Assembly (NCBI GenBank): GCA_019095985.1
Contig: CM032665.1
Span: 35,315,019-35,379,018 of the forward strand
Direction: 5' to 3'
DNA from: Streblospio benedicti
Taxonomy: Eukaryota; Annelida; Polychaeta; Spionida; Spionidae
DNA length: 64,000 nucleotides
Each line of letters opens with the position of its first letter. The stretch's first letter is position 1. This document shows, in pieces, positions 1 through 12,800 of this stretch. The notes beneath the pieces are model-generated. The model was given only the letters and a program-made list of their open reading frames with translations, was not told the origin of the DNA and ran no database searches. Both the position numbers and the translations under genes were made by a program.

Positions 1-637
1 ATAATAGACTATAATACACCAAAGTAATATGATGAATTATTTCCCACTTTTGTTACACTGAGCTAGAACCATACACCACAATTAAGGTGTTCTACTGATA
101 GACATTTTCAAGCACCAAGTGTGTTGATTTGCAAGAAGTCTCAACCTAAATTCCCAACCGTTGCTTACTATTGACATATATTCTAACAACAAGAGAGATA
201 CATTATGAAGATTCATCAAACCAGGTTTGGAATAATAATAAAAAATCTTAACACTATTATTATTCTCCAGCAAACATTCAGAGGAGAAAGCTTTTTGCTA
301 ACATTGGAGGCACTCCATATATGTGAACTCAGACCAGCCTTGAATACCTGAGACGAATACAGAGGGAGGGAGCTGACAATTTAGTTGTTGTCATTTAACT
401 GACCACTTAATATGGCCCTTATAGACCCTTGTATTAAAGGATTAACCTATAATATGCTTACCATGTACTTTTAACATAATCTCTGTACTTGTACTATAGT
501 GTACATAAATTCTTCATTATTAGGTGAGGATGTATTGTACAAACACGAAATATATTCTTCTCTCTTTGGTACAATCTATTTAATACTATTTTCATTGTTT
601 AATACAGTTTTCAATCCATATCCTGTGAGCAACTTAC
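1..637. other. Gene A intron, left edge
   Basis: AT-rich sequence after the exon 20 donor. I see no exon, RNA gene or clear repeat. Confidence 0.5.
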
Positions 638-858
638 CGAGCTCGCACTCGTACTTGACTGAGCCGTCAGTGGGGTCTGGGCAGGAGGCGCCGGCGTCGC
701 AGGCCGTGCACGCCGTCTGGCCCCCGGTCGAGTACGTGTTGGCCGCGCACGGCGTCTTCACGTCTGGCGTCGGGCACTCGTAGCCTTTGGGGCACTCAAT
801 GCACGCCGTGGCACGCACATCCGAGTACTCGCCTGATGCACACGCGATTGGAACGCTC
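638..858 (-). CDS. Gene A exon 20: last exon seen in window
   Basis: Phases 2 to 1, acceptor ATTACAG and donor GTAAGT. It encodes ACASGEYSDVRATACIECPK, then GQTACTACDAGASCPDPTDG. The strong donor shows that the transcript continues past the left edge; no further repeat exon is visible in 1-637. Confidence 0.86.
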
Positions 859-3800
859 CTGTAATGTGGTAGATGCTTGTTTCAAATTTGATTTTAAATT
901 TTTTGATTTTTGAATTTATCAATTTAACAATATTTTGCCTTCTACATGCTTCTTCAAGTCAGCATATAAAAAAAACATATCAAAATGATTCATAACAATA
1001 TAAGTAGTCACACACAAAGAGAAACATTATACTCTGCAACATATATTTGCAAAAGTCCTACCAGTACTATTTTAACGGATGCAACACGGAAAATTTTCTA
1101 TCATTTCCCTGTAATGTCGGTTTGTTAGTCACTGTGAGTGTCCATGGTCCAAAAAGTGTGCACGTCTTTGCTTTTGATTTTAACATGTGTGATGAGCGAA
1201 TAGATTTGTTCAGGGTTTGTTCAGGGTTAGTGACAAAATGCAGTTATCTCAATAAACAAGTTAGAATACTTATTCGTTTATATGAAAACAGAATCTCAAA
1301 CAATTAAAATGACAAATGCTGTTCCCCCTACTGCAAGAGATGGACATAACATATCATGTTCATATAAAACCTTGGAAGGAGGGGTAGCTTGTTCCAAAAT
1401 CTACAAACCAGCTCAGTACGCAGCCTGCTTGAGGCCAGTGATTACACTTTACATTAGATTTTTTTTTCATTCATGAAGAATCTATTCAATGTTAATTACC
1501 GTATTCGTTCTAATAAGAGCCCAGAGGGCTTACAAAAACAAATTTCAGAAAAAAGACAAAAATTAATAAGCGCAACCCCTTGATAACACAACGTGCCCGC
1601 ATGGTTATGTGGTAATCCGAATACGGAATAATACCGGCGTGTTATAGTTTTACAATGTGACACCGTTAGGTAAAATCTTTGCCAAAAAAGAGCAAGATTT
1701 GTATAATATTTAATCTGCATTAACAGGGGGTTGCGCTTAATGGGACAGGTGCGCTTATAAGAATGAATACGGTACACACATTTGGAAAAACATACAACTC
1801 TTGCATTATTACAAAGGTGATATTGAGATCAAGAAAAAACTAGTTAACAATATGTTTGAGTAGACTGTAGCGCGGCGTACGTGGTAGCGGGGCAGTGGCT
1901 GCCGGCGGGGCAGTCCGTGCAGCTCGTCTGTCCGGCGAGAGCGTCCGTGTGCTGGCCGGGCAGACAGTCGGCCGGCTCCGAGTCGGTCGTCACGCAGAAC
2001 GAGCCCACGGGGCACGCGGTGCAGGTGAGCTCACCCGCCAGGCTGTACGTGCCCGCCGCACACGCAGTCGCCGTGTTACCCGAACACGACGACCCCGCCG
2101 GGCACGCCTCGCATGCCGACTCGCCCTGGGGTGAGGGAAAAACTAGAGGTTGTTGAACTGTTTATCTAGCTTTTTTTACCATGAGACTGTATTCAAAAAC
2201 TGGTATAGTATTTGTACCATTGTATTCAAATGGTATAGTATGTCGCAATTGCAGCCACCAGTGTTAATGTCGGGAAAAGTGCTGAAGGCATGAAAATTCA
2301 TGAAAAAATAGTTATAATGTATAATAAAGAACGTTTTATTTCTTTATTTATGACGTAGAAAACACCTTAGGGACTATTTAAAATTATAGGTGTGAGCCAG
2401 GAAGATTGCAGAGGAGGCCATTAAACTTTTAGAGATTTGAGGGGGCCACCAATTTGTACAGAAATCTATGAAAATCTGACGAAACAATGGTGCCCTGTGA
2501 CCTGGTTGTGAACTTACGAGTGCACTGATGTGTCCGCTGGGGCAGCTCTGGGGCACGGCACTTGGGTCGAGACATGACTGTCCTGCTGGACAATCTGTAC
2601 ACGACGTGGCACCTCCAGACGAGTAAGTGCCGTCAGCACACGGCACTGGCACCGCACTGGCGCTGGCACAGGAGTAACCAGCTGGGCACGAGGTGCACGC
2701 GATGTTCTGAGAGAGAAAACACAAGACGCATGTCAGGTGTATTAGTTTGGGTCTATGCTGATTATACAGAAAACACAAGGACATCAAGTGCATGATGGTT
2801 TATTTCACCCTCATTCTGTTGATTATACATAAAACTTATGTGAACAATCATATTCAGACATACAGTTTCCTAATGAAAAAAACATCATACTTATTAGCTG
2901 TAACAGAGAATTTCAAAACACATCATCACATATAGCCATGTTAACATCCACTCACTGCTCCTTCCAGGCTATAGAAGCCAGTGGCGCATGCCGCTGGGCT
3001 GGCGGGGTCGGCGCAGTGTTGGCCCGCGGGGCAGGGAGAGCAGGCAGCCGCGCCGGCACCGCTCGTCAGACCTACAGAGATCAGCACACTCTTCATGTAT
3101 TTCAGCATGTTATTCAAGTCACAAGTTATTTAAAGTAAGCCCTCGATGGAAGACCCTGTTTTTGTTTGGAACGTATTTCAAGGGCTAAATGAATCAGAAT
3201 GTCATCTTTGAATATATTAATATGTATACGACCATCCACATGCACATTGACTTTCAATTAAGTTTAAAATTTTTATGGGGTTTAAACATAAATACGTTTA
3301 CATAGCTATTACTATTGGTCACATAGTCCATAAAATTTTCATCTGGGGTGGGGCTTTCCATGTGAATGGGCCTTTAGAGGAAAACTATGTTTACCAGCAG
3401 GACAAGAAGAGCACGATGTTTCTCCCACGGGGCTGAACTGTCCCGCGGCACAGTTCACCGGCGTGTTGTAGCTGGAACCGTCAAAGCAGTACTTTCCCGC
3501 CGGACAAAGGCTGCAGGCGTCGGTGGGACCGATGCTGTAGTAGCCACTGGCACACAGCTGGAAACACGGTGTATTTGATCATCATCATTATTGCCATTTC
3601 TGACTTTTAAATTCATGCACGGCGTGTAAAGAGAATAAAATCTTGGCTGGACATAAACCTTTACAACTGAACCTTGTATGCTTATTTGTATCATGACTAT
3701 ATCTTATTTTTTAAGTTTGATACATGCAAACTCTCAACCTATGACATTTAGAAGTTGTCAGATTCAAACAAACAGCAAAATATTGTGTTATCACCATTGC

Positions 3801-6800
3801 TTTTGTTTACTGTCTACATATTGAGTATTCGGAGCCCAACGTGAGCCGTTACCTCGCAGTTCATCATGCCATCGAGACTGAAGAAGCCGTCATCACAGTC
3901 GACCGGCGCAGCAGCCTTGTCCAGACACTTCTGACCGGCTGGACAAGACTGAAAAAAAGACGTTCATAAAATATCTAACATGACAATTGGTGATTCAAAT
4001 ATATAGATACCTATTGGAACCTGTCATTTTGGTATCCATATATTTGAATCAATATTTATATAATGGAACCCAATAGAAGTTTACATTCTGTGATGATAAT
4101 TGGTGTCATATAGACTCCTATTGGGCAGATAAAGAAAGTGGACGTCTGCCGATGCGAGGAGAGTGCACTGGGTACTGACCTTGCAGGTGCTCTGTCCTGT
4201 CTGGTCCTGGTAGTAGCCGTTGCCGCACTCCCGGCGAGGCTGTGTCGGGTCTGGGCACTCAAAGCCTTTGTCGCACGGCACACAAGCGCCGCCAGACGCA
4301 TACTCACCCGTCTGCACAAACACGCACATCATTAGCAGCTAAAAAACACTGTTTATCCCTACCTCAACTAACCAGTTTTTTTGTGGGTACATGTAATTGG
4401 TTTGAAAATTTTCCAATCACTCAAAATCTTTATTTACTCCTGTCAAATTCGAGTTAAACAGGCTCCACTGTGGGCAAAATGCAAACAATGAATGAACAGA
4501 AGTCATTTGCTGACATTGTTCACATTTCTGAAACGAGTATATACATGTTTATATATGCCTTAAATTAACATTAGTGATGCACTTCATGTGAACAAATCTG
4601 CACACCAATTTTTTTTTCTAAAATAGTGGGGCTTCCTATACATGGGAAAGCTCCTGGCTGAAGTTTATTCAGCCTTCTTCTTAATGCAACCAGGTTCTCA
4701 TTTCAAATGTAAAATGTGTTGAACAATAACAAAGACAAAAGATTTGAATTTGGTACAGTGGAACCTGTCTATTAGGACCACCCCAGGACCAGCCTCAAGT
4801 GGTCTTAAAAGAGAGGTGGTCTCAATATAGAGGTTCACCATGTTTGATAGATCAATTTTCTCATGCACGTATTCTAGCATGTATTAGTAGTGTATGGAAT
4901 ATATTAGTTGGAATCTGTGTAATTAATATATGTTATTTAAAAAAGCATAATATTGCAATTTTCTTATATTCCATCCTCTAATGTGGTCTAAACTAAAATC
5001 TGTTGGTCCAAATGTTTTATGTATTTTTATTTACTCTTTTGACATGTTTCAATGACAACAGTATCCTTATCAAATTCAAAATTCAAAATAGTAGTTCCAA
5101 AAATATATCATCACATAAAACCGAATATCAATGCCAATTTAAATGTAATTCATCTCTATACCAAAATATATCATAGACTTCCACCACTCCTTGCTTTAAG
5201 AGATATATCTTCATCACACATAGATATATTTTCATACACCAATCAATTATCTCTGCTTCCATCCCACACCCGATCCTTCATCCATTATCTGTTACCTTAT
5301 TATACACCCTCCACACAATGTAATACTATTGCGTACAACCATTTGTTAAAATTATTTCTATTACATCATTGAATGTATGACTACATTATTGATATTATGA
5401 TTATTGTATTATATATACATATATATGTCCATATTTACATTTATACTATATTCCTACATTTCATTATATTCCTACAGTTCATTATTACCAATACTCTCAT
5501 ATTTCATCGTATAAGTCTGAAAATGTGATCTGATTCCTGGTTGGATGTGGTCCATCTCACACACCGTAATAACACATAATAGTACATAATCAACTCTGAC
5601 TGACCTTTAATGGAGCTATTGTGTAGAATGATCAAAGAAAAACGTCGTATATGGTCCTCATTGAGAGGTGATTATAACACTTGGGACTGCAAAAAGTGGT
5701 CTTTATTGAGATGTTGGTCTTAATTGAGAGGTGGTCTCAATATAGAGGTTTACATTATTAATGATATACATGTGTAGGGGAAAATTTGGGACCGTAAAAC
5801 ATGGTTCTAATATAGAGGTGGTCTTACTCGGAGGTGCGACTGTACATGCATATGTATGATTATAAGGAGGTTCCTACAGTTGTAGCTATGATTTAGCAAT
5901 GGACTACGACTCATTATTTTGCTGTATATTTCATTACTAATAAATATATCAAGATATAAATTCAAGTCATTTGACAAAAACTGGAGATTATACATTTAGA
6001 AATTCTGGGTGCGTCCAAATATTCGGCCTACGTACATTGTAAAATAAATCTACATATTTTATACAAGAATATGGGAACGAGCTAAAATACCAACTTTAGT
6101 GAATAGAAGCATGATACTGAAAGCATTGATGTCATTGGAATTTAATGCAGCAGAAATAAGCCCAAATCTCAAAAGCAAACGTTTTACCAAACCAAGCAAT
6201 TTTGCTATTCACAGGATTGTGGCTCAATCTTCAGTGTCTTTCAACACATTTGATCTTCTCTATTGAATAGTGTTTAATTTCTATGCTGTTTTCAGAGTGA
6301 AATGTAAACATGCACAAGCAAACGCTCACTCAACTTTACAGAATTACTTACAAAACATGTAAGGTTAGTGTATACCTAAAACAAATATTTGACTTTACAA
6401 GCAGAGAAAGAAAAGAAATACATAATGTAGATATGATTCAACCAAACAGTGTTCTCAGACACAGCTGCTCCGTAATCACGTCAATATAATAGGCAAATAA
6501 TTAATAATTAACAGATATGGTCTATTTAGTTGATCATTGGAGTAGAACCCTAAAACTAAGGAAACGATTGTATATTAATCTACGGGAACAATTGTATATC
6601 TATCTTATGATTTGACAACAACTTCACTGGATTGTATTTGAATAACTCTTACTGTTTTAACATTATCAAAACTGTCAGTTGCCGACCTTGAAGTTTGACT
6701 TATCATCACTACTTGATAGCCTGTAACAGTAGCTACTGACCAGTAAAATTTATACAACATGATGCCACATCAAAAGCAAACGAAATGTATAGATATGCAA

Positions 6801-9800
6801 ACATACATTAGAAATATTAAACATGCTGACTATAATATATTCTTTTAGTTTGAGGCTTTAAAGCAAAATAGCTAATGTGAGAAAGATTTAGATTCCTCGT
6901 ACCAATGCACCATCAATGATGGTGGCGTGATGTACATCTCCAGTGGTCACGATTTTGTTGTAACCAAATAGGATTGTGGGGTCTCTAGATCACTCAGATT
7001 GAAGATTCTGAGATTAATAGCTTTCTCAGATATTGGCTATACGTTTGCTCAAAATGCAGGCACCAGCTTCAGTGTTTGTGGACATACTAGTATATCATTT
7101 CATTTATCTATTTATCTAATTCAGACATACAGTCCGTAGTAATAAAAATAAATGATAATAAAATAAATCACAAATATAGCAAATCATTCCACCTTCGGTA
7201 TAATACAGAAGAGAGAATGAAAAAATTGAAAATATTAGTACACCAACCACCATATTAAAAGAAATAAACTTTCATTAAAAAATGAAAAATGCTTTCATAT
7301 AGATTCAAAATATGCTAAAACATCTCCAAAAAATGATGACAGTACCTCAGGCTATTAAGATAAAAACCTTGTAAAACTAGTATAAAGAACGTAAGCAGAT
7401 GAGTATTGTTGACTTACGCCGCATGAGGTGACGGATCCTCCGCTGCAGATCTGTCCTGGTGGGCAGGAGAAGCAGGCGGTGGAGCCGGCTGGTGCATACT
7501 CGTCTGCTCCACATGCCACTGGTGACGCCGCCGGGTCCGAGCACTCGTTGCTCTCGGGGCACTGGGTGCAGGACGTCTGGCCGGTGGCCGTCTGGTAGTA
7601 CCCAGACGGGCACTGCACACGCACAAATGGTTAATACGTTTAATGCCCTCAATGTTTTTTTTTATTAAATCACTTTCTACAATTAAAAACAAAACATTAA
7701 TGCCCTCAATGTTACATTAAAAACTAGTATTTATGGTGAGCAGCAACTACATTGACAAGAAAGCTGATATTTGATACTATTCATTTTTTGACAATGGGCT
7801 TTTAGGAGGGAATGGGTGTTTCAATAGATGTTGTGCACTCACGTTGACACAGGAGGCCATGGCCACGTTGGCCTGGTATGTTCCTGCTGGACATGCCACC
7901 TCGCCAACAGCAGGGTCAGGGCACTTGTTGCCTGCACAACAAACAACGCGTTCTTACAGAAACTACAAATGTGTCGATTAGTAGTAAATGATTTATAAAC
8001 CTTCACATTGTCACTTCTGAATCCAAGCTTTCTCAAGAAATATACAGGCTGACGAAGCACATATGTGCTCATAGAAAAAAAACATATTTGTTGCGCTGCA
8101 ATACATATATGGAAGCGGTGAATTCCTTTACCAATACCATTTAGGAATAAAAAGTACAGGAAAATCTTGGTATGTTAAATTATATTATAAATCTTTATCT
8201 ATATTTAACATAGTCAGGTAGTTACCATAAAATTGAATCATTCACTACTTTGAGTAACTTGCTCAGTCTTCTCCCATTTTAAATTGTATTTATCTTACAT
8301 AAAACAATGAGATATGTACGTTAGTAGAATGGTTACTGGTCTCTCAAGCTCATTGAAGCTATGATTTGATGTTTAACTTAGCAAATAAACATCTCCCTTC
8401 ATTCTTAATAATCGGACAACTTGATCTTTTTTACCACCTTAAACAGGTCTGTTATTCATGGAATACATTGTGTTCCTTGCACAAAGAAGCACTGACCTGT
8501 TCCACAGGGTGTGCAGCTCGAAGCCCCGGCACCAGAGTAGTAACCTGAAAACACTTATTTTATAAGTTGTTCTATAAAATAAGAGATGAATTCTAATTAG
8601 CAAAGATACTGACTTTTTGTGAACATACTGTACATCTGAACATTTAAATAACATAATAGACTTTTAAATGCTCAACTTTCTATGAATGATTTATGCACAC
8701 ATTGATTCAGAGCAAAAACTAATGAAACAGATTTTCATTATTATTTAAAATTATCTTAAATTTCAAGCTACACACCTGAAATAAATAGCCCATCCCATGG
8801 AAATCGCATATACATAATATGGATTAAATTTATACACATAGTGAGGCATAATGATATAAATAATAAAATCACAATTGTATGATACTTATTGAAATATAAT
8901 ATGAGTTAAAATATTAAACTTTTCAAAACCAAATACTTATCTCAATTTCTAGAAAACTTGATAAAATGACAATATTAAAAATAAATATATATATATAAGA
9001 GAACTTCTGCTTTTAACATCAATGTAATATTTTATGTTTACTCATTGTGTTTTAAAAATGAATATATATTATTTTCATATTGTAGCGAAAATCTCTAAAA
9101 CTAATTTCAACTAATAACTAATAACTTAAATACCAAAAATCTAATAAATATGAATGATTTCATTTATTACTGTACATGTACATTTATTATGTATAATATT
9201 TGGAGCAACTGATGCTTCTTTCATCTGAAATCACATGCATATATAGTATGACAAATAAAAAATATTAGTTTAAGCAAATTTGATCAATGAAAAAGCAAAC
9301 AATTTTATATTGAAGCTATAATCTGAATTTATTAGAAAAACATTTATTAAAGCAATCCATAACATATCAAAAGCATAATAACTTCGCTAAACATATGCAT
9401 CTATATATATTTAAAGGAAGAGGCGATTTTTTGTGTCACAAAAGGCTTTTTAACCACAAGACGTACACAATCCAAACTGTGTATGTACAATCAGGACAAC
9501 TTGGTGGTCGTTATAATGTCACATTTAAAACCAAATAAATTGGTTTTAATGATAAAAACAAGAAAAAAGAATTTTGTAGAAAGGTTGCTTACAGGGCCAT
9601 GTTTGTTAAAGATACGTAATACGTTAAACATTTGTATATGTCAAACGTATCTTGCACGTCACACGTACAGTCATACAACGAGGGAGCTGGGAAGGGTGGT
9701 GATTGTATTATCTGCTCCGCACTTGTTTTGAGGAAGGTTGTTGACAGAAAGGGTGTGTGTGTCCATATGGCAGGTGTGTGTGTGGGGGGGAGGGGGCGGA

Positions 9801-12800
9801 TTTGGCTGGTGGTGAGGTAGGGAGGAGCATTTAATATGTTCCAGATCTCATCAATTTTCAACCCGAGCAGCAGCAGAAAGGGGGTGATTGAGATGCACAT
9901 TTAATGGTCTGCACGTGTTTACCAGGCGTAGGCGTAGCTGGACGAAGGTGTATTAGACGGATCAAGCATTGCCACATAATGTAGTGGTGTATGGCTGTCA
10001 CATATGACTGTGGGAGGAAGGTGATGGGGGTGTATTTAATCTTTCCCAGACCTGTATAGTGATGGGAGCTGGTGTGAGGGATGTGGGACAAGGGAAAGAA
10101 TGCGAAGGGAGGAGCATTTAATATGTTCCAGATCTCATCCGTTTCAACCAGAGCAGCAGCAGGAAGGGGGTGCATTAATTATGGACCTGTTTAGATGGTG
10201 ATGGGGTAGAGAGGGTTGGGGAGAAAAGAGGGGGTGGGGGTAGAAGGAGGGGTAGGGGTGAGTGGGACATTTAATCTGCTGCGCACGTGTTTAGCATGAG
10301 TAACAGTTGCTGGGGGAGGGATATTAGACTGATCAATCATTGCCATATTTAGTACATTTAGTGTGTGAATGGCTGTGACATATGACGATGGGAGGACGGT
10401 GATGGAGGTGTATTTAATCTGTCACAGACCTGTATACTGACGGGAGCTGGTTCGAGGGATGTGGGCCAGGAGGAAGGATGGGGAGGGAGGAGCATTTAAT
10501 GTGTTCTGGATCTCATCTGTTTCAACCTGAGCAACGCCGGGTAAACAGCTAGTAACTAATAAATAATAAATCATTCATTACTGAAGACATTGACAGAAAT
10601 CTCCAAGATATACCAGTACCACATATATATATATAAGGAAAATTTTACTTCTCCAACATTAACAAAATGAAATTTTCCACATTCACTTGAATACAGCCCC
10701 AAATCACACAAAGAAAATGCAGAAGGCAACCAAAAAAGCATGCGAACAATGAGCATCCGAGTGTTAGGCACAATCTTTATCAGACCCACTTTTAATGAAT
10801 TTTCGTCCACTGTTCACAGTTTTTAAGCATGTGCTTTTTCAACAGACATTTTACTGGACAATACCACTGGTAGAAATCAAAAAACACAATGAAGATGTGT
10901 TTGACAATCCTCGTTAAGCTTGATATGAGGATTGCATACTAGGCAGATCCAAGTTTTTTCGAAAAGGGGGGGCACTTAAGGAAAAGAGGGGGCGCACTTA
11001 CGGAATTTCATGAAAAACCCTGTGAAAATTAAGTATTTTGGTGGGGAAAGGGGAGGCGCGCACCCCCTGCGCCCCCCCCCCTGGATCTGCCAATGGATTG
11101 CTGTCATTTCATTAAGCAGAGTATGTAAACCATTTAGAGCCACATCTCAAACAGAAATGTGGCAGCCCTTGAGTTGTACAACATTCTAATAACCACAGAC
11201 CACAATACACCCAAAAATTGAAAATATTCAACGAATAAGGTATTTCTAAATTTCCATTCAAAAGTGCAGGTAAGCTCCTCGTTGATCAATCACCCTCCCT
11301 TTACAAGTTGTTGATACCAACCCATGGGCCAAGTTAAAGCCTTTATGTGGAAAAATAATTTATTTTGGGGTTGGACTTACATTAAAGACAAAATCAATAC
11401 TCTGTTCATCTTACTTATATATAAGCACCCTCCTTTCCCAGCTGAATATTTTGGCAGTGGGCCAAGATTCACATGTAAGCCACAGAATTGAAGGTTGTAT
11501 CATGGCTATATGTGGAAAAGCCATGAAATATTTATTTTGGGGTTGGACTTAAATTAAAGACATAATCAATAGGCCTTGAATTGGATTCAACATAGAAAGC
11601 ATTCAAACTGGAGCATGGGTGAGATATTTTGGTAGTGGGCCTACCCATGGGGCAGGGGTGAGCAGGTTCCACAGAATCCGATTTGTTGCATAGTCATACG
11701 GCGACACACTGCACCGGGGTACAATGGTGGTGGGGAAAAAATAAAAAAAATTATTAAAGCGGAATCACATAGAAATAGGCCTCTGGCCATCCCAACATAG
11801 AAACCATTCAAACTGGAATTCATCAACAAAAGTACCTATGGGGCAGGGGCATGAGCATATTCCGTTTGGCTGCATAGTTGCCGGCCACACACTGCACCGG
11901 GTTTATAATTGTCCCCATGGTGGTGGGGCAGATTCAATGCAGTCTGGCCATCCCGACATCGAATACTGGCCTGTAATTCATCAACAAAAACCTATGTTAT
12001 CATATTCAAAAATGGCCGCCGAAATTTTTATCCATTGCATATCTGTTTATAATTGTTAATTTGTGTGTGTAACTGAAATTGTGTCGAAGTCCGAATAAAC
12101 ATAATGAAGGAAAACAGTTTGGGGGGAAAAGGTCAATACTATTTTATTGGCAGAAATTTTGAAAAATGTTTGCAAATGTAGGAATAAATACAGAAAATCT
12201 TACCTGGTAAACAGGAAAAGCACACCACAGATCCATTGGTAGAGGATGTTCCTTCTGGGCAGTTGACCGGGGCTACAGCCGGGTCTGAACACTCACTCCC
12301 AGCAGGGCACAAGGTACACTCACTCTGACCAACAGTATCAGCATAGGAACCTGATTCATACACAGTACGTGCCTTGGTTATCCATACTTTACCTTGGATT
12401 ATGGATAGTGTATACTGTCACCTGCATGGCCCAGTAAATGGTCCAAGATTATTTCCATTGGATAGTTACTTAGTGAAAATGTTAATATCACAAACTAGAA
12501 GTGAATTAAACAGTCCACCTTGTTAAATGGACACTTGTCCAGCTTAACAGTAAGAAATTCAAGTGAACAAGGTGTCTCTTTACAAAGTATATTGATCAGT
12601 CACTACACACTACTTGTGGTCAAAATTACTTTATAGTGTGTGGAATTGAAAATGTGCTTTAAAGGATGGATAGAAAATGTCGAAAGTGATAAGAAATTAT
12701 ATTCTTACATTAAGAACATAAGAACACAATCAATAATATACAAGTAATGACGGTTAATGACATCTGGTGCACTATGCCATAGGGATCACTCTGGTTTATA

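Noticed and set aside
1881-2156. GC-rich plus-strand reading frames
   Set aside because: Antisense shadows of gene A exon 19.
5052-5372. Transposase of the TACAG element
   Set aside because: The 106-residue frame is AT-driven and shows no DDE or helix-turn-helix pattern.
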